A stretch of 62,815 nt of DNA, taken from positions 1 to 62,815 of the forward strand of contig NZ_JARBEA010000008.1 of the NCBI RefSeq assembly GCF_028863945.1, written 5' to 3'. The position numbers and the translations under genes were made by a program. Numbering within the stretch: position 1 is the stretch's first letter; every line of letters begins with the position of its first letter. Below the pieces are notes generated by a model. That model saw nothing but the letters and a program-made list of their open reading frames with translations, did not search any database and was not told the origin of the DNA. The stretch is from Jeotgalibaca caeni (GTDB taxonomy: Bacteria > Bacillota > Bacilli > Lactobacillales > Aerococcaceae). Shown piece by piece: positions 9,284 through 18,019 of the stretch.

Positions 9284-10036
9284 ATGAAAAAGAATGTAGT
9301 ATCCATTGTTTCGCCTGTTTATAAAGCAGAACCCTTTATTGAACGTACCATTCGTTCCGTTATGAACCAGACTTACAAAGATTGGGAATATATTTTAGTC
9401 GATGACTGTTCACCAGATAATAGTGAACAAGTCATTCGAGCTCTTATGGAAGAAGACAGCCGGATCAAATATGTGAAGCTGTCTCAAAATGAGGGAGCAG
9501 CGGTGGCTCGTAATACGGGGATTGAACATGCGAAAGGGCAGTTCATTGCTTTTATTGACAGTGATGATGTATGGAAGCCGCAAAAATTGGAACGCCAGAT
9601 TACTTTTATGAAAGAAAATCAGTATGGGTTCACTTATACAAACTTCGAATTGGTGTCAGAGAATGAAGAGGTAATCAGTCCTTCTGTTCCGTTGCCGGAG
9701 AGATTAGATTATAAAGGTCTCTTGAAGAATACGGCGATTGCCTGTTCAACGGTAATCATTGACCGAGAAATCATTGGAGATTTCCGCATGCCATTAGTGC
9801 GAAAAGGTCAAGATACGGCAACTTGGCTTCAAATATTAAGAAAACATGATTATGCTTATGGTTTGAATGAAGTATTAGGTAAATATCGGCAAGTAAAAGG
9901 TTCGATCTCTAGCAATCGTATTGGTGCATTGAAACGAACGTGGAACACGTATTACCGATTGGAAAAATTACCGTTACCGAAAGCCATTTACTACTTTTGC
10001 TTCTATGTCTTCAATGCAATTAAGAGAAGAAGTTAA
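9284..10036 (+). CDS. Glycosyltransferase family 2, TuaG-like
   Basis: 250-residue GT2 enzyme with VSIVSPVYKAEPFIERT, VDDCSPDNS, the ENGGAA-like segment NEGAAVARNTG, and DSDDVW as the metal site. The tail (LLKNTAIACSTV, GQDTATWLQILRK) is as I remember TuaG of B. subtilis, which acts in teichuronic acid synthesis. I chose ATG 9284 because family members begin here; the seven-residue upstream extension to 9263 overlaps the previous gene. The ribosome binding site GAGGAG is 13 nt away, a little far. Substrate is inferred only. Confidence 0.82.
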   Translation: MKKNVVSIVSPVYKAEPFIERTIRSVMNQTYKDWEYILVDDCSPDNSEQVIRALMEEDSRIKYVKLSQNEGAAVARNTGIEHAKGQFIAFIDSDDVWKPQKLERQITFMKENQYGFTYTNFELVSENEEVISPSVPLPERLDYKGLLKNTAIACSTVIIDREIIGDFRMPLVRKGQDTATWLQILRKHDYAYGLNEVLGKYRQVKGSISSNRIGALKRTWNTYYRLEKLPLPKAIYYFCFYVFNAIKRRS

Positions 10037-10067
10037 AGGAGTATAAACAAAATTAGGAGGTAAGAGA

Positions 10068-10940
10068 ATGAAAGGAATAATTTTAGCAGGAGGTAGCGGG
10101 ACACGTCTCTATCCTTTAACAAAGGCTGTGTCGAAGCAATTAATGCCAGTTTATGACAAACCGATGATTTACTATCCAATGTCTATTTTGATGCTGGCAG
10201 GAATCAAGGATATTCTGATTATTTCAACTCCCACTGACACGCCTCGTTTTGAGCAACTATTTGGTAATGGAAATGAGTTAGGGTTAAACATCGAATACAA
10301 AGTGCAAGAAAGTCCAGATGGTCTCGCTCAAGCTTTTATTATTGGCGAAGAATTCATCGGTGATGATTCAGTCTGTCTCATTTTAGGAGATAATATCTAC
10401 TATGGCAGTGGATTATCGAAGATGCTGCAACGTACGGCTCAAAAGGAAAAAGGGGCCACTGTTTTTGGATATCATGTAAATGATCCAGAACGATTTGGCG
10501 TTGTGGAATTCGACGATTCCATGAAAGCTGTCTCCATTGAAGAAAAACCAGAAGTTCCAAAAAGTAATTATGCAGTAACCGGCTTGTATTTCTATGATAA
10601 TGATGTCATCGAAATCGCTAAGAGTATTAAACCTTCTCCACGCGGGGAACTAGAAATTACCGATGTAAATAAAGCTTACTTGGAAAAGGGATTGCTTGAT
10701 GTAGAAATTATGGGACGCGGTTTTGCATGGTTGGATACAGGAACTCATGAATCATTGTTGGAGGCTGCTCTCTTCATTGAAACGATTGAGAAACGTCAAA
10801 ACTTAAAAGTAGCTTGTTTAGAAGAAATTGCATTCCGAATGGGATATATTTCAAGAGAACAGCTCATTGAGCTAGCTCAACCATTGAAAAAGAATGAGTA
10901 TGGGCAATACATGCTGCGTTTGGCGGAACAATCGAAATAA
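10068..10940 (+). CDS. rmlA: Glucose-1-phosphate thymidylyltransferase
   Basis: First step of dTDP-L-rhamnose synthesis: glucose-1-phosphate plus dTTP to dTDP-glucose. The 290 residues start with [31 protein letters not shown], the RmlA/RfbA signature, and include GDNIYYG, EEKP and the typical C-terminus. AGGAGG lies 6 nt before the ATG. Followed by rmlC, rmlB and rmlD with short gaps, so the whole four-step pathway is encoded together. Confidence 0.96.
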   Translation: MKGIILAGGSGTRLYPLTKAVSKQLMPVYDKPMIYYPMSILMLAGIKDILIISTPTDTPRFEQLFGNGNELGLNIEYKVQESPDGLAQAFIIGEEFIGDDSVCLILGDNIYYGSGLSKMLQRTAQKEKGATVFGYHVNDPERFGVVEFDDSMKAVSIEEKPEVPKSNYAVTGLYFYDNDVIEIAKSIKPSPRGELEITDVNKAYLEKGLLDVEIMGRGFAWLDTGTHESLLEAALFIETIEKRQNLKVACLEEIAFRMGYISREQLIELAQPLKKNEYGQYMLRLAEQSK

Positions 10941-10955
10941 GAAGGAGCGAAAATC

Positions 10956-11522
10956 GTGAAAGTTTTAAACACAAAATTACAAGACGTTAAAATAATTGAA
11001 ATGGCAGTTTTTGGAGACCATCGCGGGTTCTTTACAGAAAGTTATACAGAGGAAAAATTTAAGGAAGTAGGCATTGATATTGCCTTCGTCCAAGATAACC
11101 ATTCTCTTTCTGTAGAGCCTGGAGTTCTTCGCGGTATGCATTTCCAGACACCGGACAAAGCGCAAACGAAACTTGTTCGTGCCACTACTGGTGTCATTTA
11201 TGATGTACTGGTTGACTTGCGAGTAGGGTCACCTACTTATGGGAAATGGGAAGGGTACATTCTAAGTGAGTTCAATCATCGTCAACTCCTTGTTCCAAAA
11301 GGATTTGCTCATGGGTTTGTTACATTAACTGCGAACTGCAATGTGCAGTACAAGGTGGATGAATATTACTCAAAAGAACATGATGGTGGGATTGCCTTCG
11401 ACGATCCAGCCATTGGAATCGAATGGCCGATGCCAATAGAAAAATTGGTCTTATCTGAAAAAGACAAACATCATCCAACTTTGGCAGAATTTGATAATCC
11501 ATTTGTGTGGGAGGAGAAATAA
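10956..11522 (+). CDS. rmlC: dTDP-4-dehydrorhamnose 3,5-epimerase
   Basis: Third step of dTDP-rhamnose synthesis, a cupin-fold double epimerase. The 188 residues hold the family motifs GVLRGMHFQ (catalytic histidine), DVLVDLRVGSPTYGKW and PKGFAHGF. The start is GTG at 10956 with AAGGAG upstream. It ends 2 nt before rmlB. The length is normal for the family. Gene order A-C-B-D is common in Gram-positive loci. Confidence 0.95.
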   Translation: MKVLNTKLQDVKIIEMAVFGDHRGFFTESYTEEKFKEVGIDIAFVQDNHSLSVEPGVLRGMHFQTPDKAQTKLVRATTGVIYDVLVDLRVGSPTYGKWEGYILSEFNHRQLLVPKGFAHGFVTLTANCNVQYKVDEYYSKEHDGGIAFDDPAIGIEWPMPIEKLVLSEKDKHHPTLAEFDNPFVWEEK

Positions 11523-11524
11523 AG

Positions 11525-12511
11525 ATGAATTTGTTAGTTACCGGAGGAGCTGGCTTTATTGGCAGCAACTTTGTCCATTATATTTTAGAAAAGTATCCCC
11601 ATGATCGAGTGGTTAATCTAGATTTATTAACCTATGCTGGGAACATCCACAATTTGGATGACTTGAAAGAGAATCCAAATCATATCTTCGTTCAAGGCGA
11701 TATCCAAAATACAGAACTAGTCCGTCATTTGGTAAAGACTTACGAGATTACACATTTTGTAAACTTCGCAGCAGAGTCCCATGTAGACCGAAGCATTCTG
11801 AATCCAGAAGTATTTGTGGAAACAAATATCCAAGGAACTTTAGCGCTTCTAAATGTTGCTAAGGAAATGGAAATTGAAAAATATCTCCAAGTTTCGACAG
11901 ATGAAGTCTATGGTTCTCTAGGCGCAGAAGGATATTTCACGGAAGAAACTCCGCTAGCACCAAATAGTCCATATTCAGCGAGTAAGGCAGGCGCAGACTT
12001 ATTGGTTCGTTCTTACTTTGAAACGTACGGGATGAATGTGAACATCACGCGCTGTTCGAACAACTATGGACCATATCATTTCCCAGAGAAGTTAATTCCA
12101 TTAATGATTACGAATGCGATGGACGGGAAAAAATTACCAATCTATGGAGACGGTGAAAATGTGCGGGACTGGCTTCACGTAAAAGACCACTGCCAAGCGA
12201 TTGATTTAGTACTCCGTAAAGGCGTAAAAGGTGAGGTATACAACATTGGTGGTCATAACGAGCGTACGAATAACCAAATCGTTGATATCATCGTAGAAAA
12301 GTTGAATGTTTCTCGTGACTTGATTGAATACGTAGAAGACCGTCTAGGCCATGATCGTCGTTATGCGATTGACCCAACCAAATTGGAAACAGAACTTGGC
12401 TGGAAGCCAGAATATACCTTCGATACTGGGATTGTGGAAACAATCGACTGGTATCTGGCAAACGAAGACTGGTGGCGCGCCTTAAAAGACCGAGCTAGTT
12501 TGAAGAAATAG
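11525..12511 (+). CDS. rmlB: dTDP-glucose 4,6-dehydratase
   Basis: Second step of the rhamnose pathway, NAD-dependent. The 328 residues show the Rossmann motif VTGGAGFIGSNF, the substrate-binding ESHVDRSI and the catalytic YSASKAGAD (Tyr-x-x-x-Lys). ATG 11525 was chosen over an in-frame ATG at 11507 because GGAGGAG lies 7-8 nt before it and the family begins with the Rossmann strand. The upstream ATG would sit inside rmlC. Confidence 0.95.
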   Translation: MNLLVTGGAGFIGSNFVHYILEKYPHDRVVNLDLLTYAGNIHNLDDLKENPNHIFVQGDIQNTELVRHLVKTYEITHFVNFAAESHVDRSILNPEVFVETNIQGTLALLNVAKEMEIEKYLQVSTDEVYGSLGAEGYFTEETPLAPNSPYSASKAGADLLVRSYFETYGMNVNITRCSNNYGPYHFPEKLIPLMITNAMDGKKLPIYGDGENVRDWLHVKDHCQAIDLVLRKGVKGEVYNIGGHNERTNNQIVDIIVEKLNVSRDLIEYVEDRLGHDRRYAIDPTKLETELGWKPEYTFDTGIVETIDWYLANEDWWRALKDRASLKK

Positions 12512-12523
12512 GGAGGCAATCAG

Positions 12524-13369
12524 ATGGCCATTTTAATTACAGGAGCCAACGGGCAACTAGGAACAGAACTGCGTTATTTACTGGATGAAAAAGGAATTTC
12601 TTACACCGCAACGGATGCAGACGAAATGGATATCACGGAAAAAACGGCTATTGAAAAAGTTTTCCAAGACATCAAACCAACCGTCGTTTTCCATTGCGCC
12701 GCTTATACAGCAGTAGACAAAGCAGAAGACGAAGGTCAGGAACTGAATGAACGAGTGAATGTGCTCGGTACGAAGAATATTGCGGAAGTCGCAGAAGCAT
12801 ATGGCGCTACCGTTTATTACATCAGTACCGACTATGTTTTTGATGGAACAAACGAAGCGGAATATGCAGTAGATGCTGAACCAAATCCGAAAAATGAATA
12901 TGGCCGTACGAAGCTTGAAGGAGAAAAGCTTGTTCAATCCATCTGTTCGCGTTTTTATATTGTTCGGACTTCATGGGTGTTTGGCGAGTATGGACACAAT
13001 TTTGTCTATACGATGCGCCGCTTGGCAGAAACTCATCCAACCCTAACCGTAGTGAACGATCAAACAGGTCGTCCAACTTGGACCCGTACCTTAGCAGAGT
13101 TCTTGGTTCATTTGATGGAAACAAAGCAAGAATACGGTATCTATCATCTGTCGAACGACGATCATTGTACGTGGTATGAATTTGCCCAAGAGATTCTAAA
13201 GGATACAGATGTTGAAGTCAAACCCGTTACTTCAGAAGAATATCCACAAAAAGCTTATCGTCCAAGACATTCCATTATGGACTTGAGCAAGGCAAAAGCG
13301 ACGGGATTTGAGATTCCGACGTGGCAGGAAGCATTGGCTTCATTCCTTAAGACTATTTCTTTACGGTAA
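12524..13369 (+). CDS. rmlD: dTDP-4-dehydrorhamnose reductase
   Basis: Last step, giving dTDP-L-rhamnose with NAD(P)H. The 281 residues begin with ILITGANGQLGTEL and contain STDYVFDG, the active-site segment NEYGRTKLEGE (Tyr and Lys), and RTSWVFG. GGGAGG precedes the ATG. It is followed by a hairpin (13378-13420) that probably ends or weakens transcription before the flippase gene. Confidence 0.95.
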   Translation: MAILITGANGQLGTELRYLLDEKGISYTATDADEMDITEKTAIEKVFQDIKPTVVFHCAAYTAVDKAEDEGQELNERVNVLGTKNIAEVAEAYGATVYYISTDYVFDGTNEAEYAVDAEPNPKNEYGRTKLEGEKLVQSICSRFYIVRTSWVFGEYGHNFVYTMRRLAETHPTLTVVNDQTGRPTWTRTLAEFLVHLMETKQEYGIYHLSNDDHCTWYEFAQEILKDTDVEVKPVTSEEYPQKAYRPRHSIMDLSKAKATGFEIPTWQEALASFLKTISLR

Positions 13370-13377
13370 CTTAACAT

Positions 13378-13429
13378 AAAAGTTCAACATTACGTGCTAA
13401 AATACTGATGTTGAGCTTTTATATTTTTT
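13378..13429 (+). terminator. Probable terminator after rmlD
   Basis: A 13-nt arm (13378-13390) pairs with 13408-13420 with one mismatch, and T-rich sequence follows. The gap to the next ribosome binding site is only about 20 nt, so it may be partial, letting some transcripts reach the flippase gene. Confidence 0.7.
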
Positions 13430-13452
13430 TGAAAAAAAGAGGTGAAATCTAA

Positions 13453-14874
13453 ATGTCAGCCAATGACTTTCGTTCGGGAATGTTTTTTAGTGCGATGGGA
13501 AAGTATTCGAACGTTATTATTCAGCTCGGGGTAAATGCTGTTTTGTCTCGTATTCTTACACCTGCTGATTACGGGGTTGTTTCCATTGTACAAATCTTTA
13601 TCGAGTTTTTTAACTTGTTAGCGGACATGGGCTTTGGTCCTGCAATTATCCAAAATAAAAAACTGACAGATCATGATGTCCAAGTGATTTTCCGTTTCTC
13701 TATTGGCTTTGCAACGGTACTAGCAGCCATTTTTATGTTGCTAGGTTACCCAGTCAGCATCTTCTATGATAATCAAGTGTATATCCCAATCTTTGTTATT
13801 TTAGGAATTGCTGTCTTTTTCTTTGCTTTATTGGTCGTACCGAAGGCGATCATCCAAAAGAGGAAAGATTTCAAAACTGTTAATACTATTTTAATCTTTA
13901 GCGGTATTATTAAAGGGATTGTGTCCATCATTTTGGCTTTCTTAGGCTTCAAATACTATGCTATTATTTTGGGAAGTTTAGTGCAGGCAATGATGAACTT
14001 TGTTTTTTACTACCGAAAGGCAAAAGTCTCAGCCAAGGTTAAGTTTTCTTTTGAACCAATTAAGAAAATTTGGGCTTTTTCGAGAAACCAATTCAGTTTT
14101 AACTTTATCAACTATTTTTCACGTAATTTTGACAGCATTCTGATTGGACGGGTTTTCACGGAAGGGGCACTGGGTTACTACAATAAAGCCTATCAACTTT
14201 CTTTGTATCCTAATACAATTTTGGCAGGAATCATTACTCCGGTTATTCAGCCGATTATGTCAGAGTATGAGAACCGTAGAGATGTCATCAAAGATACATA
14301 CTTGAAGATTACCCGAGTTCTCGCTAATATCGGGATACCGATTTCAGTGTTTTGTGCGTTTGCTGGACAAGAAATTATTTTCTTTATTTTTGGAAATCAG
14401 TGGGGCCAAAGTGTTCTTACGTTCCAAATTTTAGCTGTATCGATTTGGATTCAAATGATTGCCAGCAGTACCGGAGCCTTTTATCAATCAACGAATCGTA
14501 CCGATTTACTCCTCTTCTCAGGTGTACAGTCTATGATCTTAAATGTCGTTTCGATTGGTGTTGGTGTATATCTCGGCAGTATTGAATGGGTAGCCGCTAT
14601 GGTAGTCGTATCGTTTTCCATTAATTTCTTGGTTAATAATTACTTATTGATGTATCGCGTCTTTGATTCAGGGTACGGAGAGTTATTGGCAGAACTGAAA
14701 AAACCACTTGTCTTAGGTGCATTACAGATTGCTGCTTTCATGCTCCTACCCACCTTACCATTTAGTAACTTTGTTAACCTGATGGTGAAAGGAATTATTT
14801 TTGTGGCAATGCTAGTTGTAGGACTAGTAGTCACTGGTCAACTAAAAGAAATGCTGCGCGTTATAAAAAAATAA
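13453..14874 (+). CDS. Polysaccharide flippase, MOP family (Wzx/TuaB-like)
   Basis: Predicted transporter that flips lipid-linked repeat units to the outer face of the membrane. The 473 residues form about 12 to 14 hydrophobic helices. The N-terminus (SGMFFSAMGKYSNVIIQL, SRILTPADYGVVSI) is the usual opening of the TuaB/WzxC-type subgroup. AGAGGTG precedes the ATG. It is the last gene of the operon, behind a weak hairpin and ahead of a strong terminator. With the Wzy-type protein it completes a Wzx/Wzy route. Confidence 0.88.
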   Translation: MSANDFRSGMFFSAMGKYSNVIIQLGVNAVLSRILTPADYGVVSIVQIFIEFFNLLADMGFGPAIIQNKKLTDHDVQVIFRFSIGFATVLAAIFMLLGYPVSIFYDNQVYIPIFVILGIAVFFFALLVVPKAIIQKRKDFKTVNTILIFSGIIKGIVSIILAFLGFKYYAIILGSLVQAMMNFVFYYRKAKVSAKVKFSFEPIKKIWAFSRNQFSFNFINYFSRNFDSILIGRVFTEGALGYYNKAYQLSLYPNTILAGIITPVIQPIMSEYENRRDVIKDTYLKITRVLANIGIPISVFCAFAGQEIIFFIFGNQWGQSVLTFQILAVSIWIQMIASSTGAFYQSTNRTDLLLFSGVQSMILNVVSIGVGVYLGSIEWVAAMVVVSFSINFLVNNYLLMYRVFDSGYGELLAELKKPLVLGALQIAAFMLLPTLPFSNFVNLMVKGIIFVAMLVVGLVVTGQLKEMLRVIKK

Positions 14875-14881
14875 AACTAGG

Positions 14882-14917
14882 AAGTCCTCTGCTGTTCAAC
14901 GGCAGAGGACTTTTTTG
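14882..14917 (+). terminator. Strong terminator of the polysaccharide operon
   Basis: A perfect 11-bp stem (14882-14892 with 14902-14912) with a 9-nt loop is followed by a T run, a standard intrinsic terminator. Confidence 0.92.
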
Positions 14918-14944
14918 TTCATTTTTATATTGTCTTCAATTTTC

Positions 14945-14975
14945 TTGCCAGAAGGACTTCTATTTATGGTACACT
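14945..14975 (+). promoter_or_regulatory. Candidate promoter of the ChW amidase gene
   Basis: TTGCCA at 14945-14950 and TACACT at 14970-14975, 19 nt apart, with TGG before the -10 giving an extended -10 character. The spacing is long, so the call is moderate. Confidence 0.45.
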
Positions 14976-15020
14976 AAATTTATTATAAACTTAAAACATT
15001 TTTGGAGGTAACTTAATAGA

Positions 15021-17852
15021 ATGAGAGGAAGAAAATTAGCGGCCCTTTTTACTAGTTTGATGATTGGTTTGCAAACGAGCCTGCCAATCCCAGTTGCTCT
15101 TGCTTCCGAGTCTGACGCTCAAGTGAGTGAAGAAGTGAAAGATTTAACTTACTTGAAAGTGACATTCGATGGAAATGAACATTTATATCCTTTATCAGAA
15201 ACAACTACGTTGAGATTTATAGAATGGAAAGACGAAACAAAAACAGCTATTCGAGCTGAGTATTTAATAACTCAACCAGATGCCCTAACTGAAACCATTC
15301 CTTGGGAAATTCCTGTTGGGGACGAAGTGGTTTCTCTAGAACATGAATCACAAGAAGTTGTCCGCTTGCACGTAACGGAATCCGAAACCTTTGAGGTAGA
15401 AGAGGTTGTTCCTGCTGTCACAACGGAAATGTACTTGCCGATTGAACTGAATGAGAATGGTTCTTCGATTGAACAAGCAATGATGATAGATGAAAATGGA
15501 ATTATTTTAGAAAAGAAAGAGTTATTCCAATATGTTTTTGCAGAAGGAGAGAACCGTACGATTCTCAGCGAAGAAGAATATATTGCTTTGAATGAGAAAC
15601 CAGAAGTCTCCGAAGAAGAAGTAGAGGCACCTGTTGAAGATGAAGAAGAAACAGAGGAAGTCGTTGAAGAAACTCCTATTGAGGAAGTAGAAGAGACAGA
15701 AGAAGTGGTGGAGGAAGAAGAGTCCGCACCAGAGACAGTTGTTGAAGAAGAGGTTGCTGAGGTAGATGAAGCAACGGAAGCTGAACAAAAACCATCACAA
15801 CCACAGAAGGCTGCAAGAACAATGACTCCTTTCCAACTTGTTACAAGTGTGCCAACGGTTACCTATTCTACCCATGTCCAATCAAAGGGGTGGATGGCTG
15901 ATGCTATAAATGGTGAAATGGCTGGAACACAAGGAATAGCCAAACGGTTGGAAGCAATAAAAATTAATATCAAAGATTCCGATTTAGGTGTCAGCTATTC
16001 TACTCATGTAGAGAAAAAGGGCTGGTTGCCAGCAGTTTCTAACGATGCGATAAGTGGGACGGTTGGCGAAGAAAAACGGTTGGAAGCCATTAAGATTAAT
16101 CTAACAGGCTCCAAGGCAAGCCAATACGATATTTATTATCGCGTCCATGCTGAAAGCTATGGCTGGCTTGGTTGGGCGAAGAACGGTGCTCCAGCAGGTA
16201 CAGAAGGATTAGCAAAACGACTAGAAGCTATTGAAATCATGCTAGTGAAAAAAGGGGAATCTGCTCCTGGAGACACTGCACAAACATTTATAACAAGTGA
16301 TCAGACTGCGGGGAAAAACCCTACTGTTAAACCAGTCGTCTCTTATAGCTCATACGTAGAAGGACAAGGTTGGCAAACGCCGGCTCAAAATGGTGCTTTA
16401 AGTGGAACAAGCGGACAAGCAAAACGACTAGAAGCACTTCGCGTAGGAATTGAAAATATTCCGGGTGTCAATGTTCGCTATTCTACTCATATGCAAAGTA
16501 ATGGATGGATGGATTGGTCCAATGGTTCCGCAATCAATGGATTGCCAGGAGCTGGAAAACGCATGGAAGCCATTAAACTAGAACTAACTGGAGAGAATGC
16601 TTCTCTATATGATGTTTATTACCGTGTTCATGTACAAAAATTCGGCTGGCTTGGTTGGGCGAAGAACGGAGAGCCTGCTGGTTCTGAAGGATACGGATTC
16701 CGTGCAGAGGCGTTGGAAGTTAAAGTTGTACGAAAAGGTGAGGCCTTCAACCGTGGAGGATCGGCATTCCGTACCGTGGATCAAGCTTCTGTTGTATATT
16801 CGACCCATATCCAAAGCCTAGGCTGGCTTGCTGAATCAAAAGATGGGAAACCAAACGGAACAACAGACCGTGCCCTTCGAATGGAAGCTTTGAAAGTTTC
16901 ATTAAAAAATGATCCTTACACAGGAGGCGTGGAATACCGCACGCATGTAGAAAGTCATGGCTGGATGAATAAGGTATCCAATGGAGCACTTAGCGGAACA
17001 ACTGGACAAGCGAAACGAGTGGAAGCTGTTCAATTGAACTTAACCGGACAAATGGCGCAGCAATATGATATTTATTATCGCGTATATGTACAATCCTATG
17101 GTTGGTTAGGCTGGGCGAAGAACGGAATGTCGGCCGGTACAGAAGGAATGCGGAAACGTGTTGAAAATATCGAAATCAAGCTTATCGAAAAAGGTTTGCC
17201 TGCTCCTGCTGTAAATGAATCAAAAGCTTTCAAAAAAGAAGTGCCAAAACCTCAACCGAAGAAGAAGGTTGTCTTCATCGATCCAGGTCATGGTGGATCA
17301 GACAGTGGAGCAAATTATTACAATACTAAAGAGAAAGACTTGAATATGCAAATCGCGTTCCGGGTAGAAAAGCATCTAAAAGCTGCCGGATTTGATGTCA
17401 TTATGTCTCGGACAACGGATGTTTTTGTAGATCATAGTACAGAGCGTTCTAAGATGGCAAATGCTTCTAATGCAGATATTTTTATCAGTCTTCATAACAA
17501 TGCAATGCCAGGGAACTCTTACGTAAATGGAATTGAAACATTCTGGTATAAATATGATCCAGAATACCAACCAGCGATTAACAAAGATAAACACAATGAC
17601 CCGACAAGATTGAGAGAGAGTGAAAAACTTGCTCATGCGGTACAAAACTCTCTTATCTCAGCCACCGGAGCATATAATCGCCAAGTGCAACGGGAAACCT
17701 TTGCCGTTTTACGTGAAACAAAATTGCCAGCTATTTTAGTAGAATTTGGTTTTATGAGTAATCTGGCTGAGTTAAACAAATTAAAAACGAGTAGTTACCA
17801 AGAAACACTAGCGAAGGCTCTTACAAACGGAGTTGTTCAGTATTTCAAATAG
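15021..17852 (+). CDS. Secreted ChW-repeat N-acetylmuramoyl-L-alanine amidase
   Basis: A 943-residue exported peptidoglycan hydrolase. A signal peptide (residues 1-29, likely cut after ALA) is followed by about 150 residues without a recognised fold, a Glu-rich spacer (about 190-265), nine ChW repeats (about 275-730) and a C-terminal Amidase_3 domain (about 750-943). Zinc and catalytic residues appear in DPGHGG, the KEKDLN glutamate, SLHNN and LVEFGFMSN. The ChW repeats fall in three sets of three, the third member of each set always carrying GWLGWAKNG. It likely cuts the amide between muramic acid and the stem peptide; the repeats are thought to bind the cell surface. TTGGAGG precedes the ATG. 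Confidence 0.9.
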   Translation: MRGRKLAALFTSLMIGLQTSLPIPVALASESDAQVSEEVKDLTYLKVTFDGNEHLYPLSETTTLRFIEWKDETKTAIRAEYLITQPDALTETIPWEIPVGDEVVSLEHESQEVVRLHVTESETFEVEEVVPAVTTEMYLPIELNENGSSIEQAMMIDENGIILEKKELFQYVFAEGENRTILSEEEYIALNEKPEVSEEEVEAPVEDEEETEEVVEETPIEEVEETEEVVEEEESAPETVVEEEVAEVDEATEAEQKPSQPQKAARTMTPFQLVTSVPTVTYSTHVQSKGWMADAINGEMAGTQGIAKRLEAIKINIKDSDLGVSYSTHVEKKGWLPAVSNDAISGTVGEEKRLEAIKINLTGSKASQYDIYYRVHAESYGWLGWAKNGAPAGTEGLAKRLEAIEIMLVKKGESAPGDTAQTFITSDQTAGKNPTVKPVVSYSSYVEGQGWQTPAQNGALSGTSGQAKRLEALRVGIENIPGVNVRYSTHMQSNGWMDWSNGSAINGLPGAGKRMEAIKLELTGENASLYDVYYRVHVQKFGWLGWAKNGEPAGSEGYGFRAEALEVKVVRKGEAFNRGGSAFRTVDQASVVYSTHIQSLGWLAESKDGKPNGTTDRALRMEALKVSLKNDPYTGGVEYRTHVESHGWMNKVSNGALSGTTGQAKRVEAVQLNLTGQMAQQYDIYYRVYVQSYGWLGWAKNGMSAGTEGMRKRVENIEIKLIEKGLPAPAVNESKAFKKEVPKPQPKKKVVFIDPGHGGSDSGANYYNTKEKDLNMQIAFRVEKHLKAAGFDVIMSRTTDVFVDHSTERSKMANASNADIFISLHNNAMPGNSYVNGIETFWYKYDPEYQPAINKDKHNDPTRLRESEKLAHAVQNSLISATGAYNRQVQRETFAVLRETKLPAILVEFGFMSNLAELNKLKTSSYQETLAKALTNGVVQYFK

Positions 17853-17858
17853 TTTTGG

Positions 17859-17896
17859 ATAAACAGTCAACTCGCTAGAGTTGGCTGTTTATTTCT
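17859..17896 (+). terminator. Terminator after the ChW amidase gene
   Basis: A 15-nt arm at 17859-17873 pairs with 17878-17892 with one mismatch, and T-rich sequence follows. Confidence 0.85.
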
Positions 17897-18019
17897 ATAT
17901 TGTTCTGAACAAACTTTATTACGGTTCTATTACAAAAGTCAGTATTTCTTAGATATTGTAATTTTTTATACTATACTTTGTAAGGAAACATTCATAATTT
18001 AAGGAGGACGTTTACTGGA

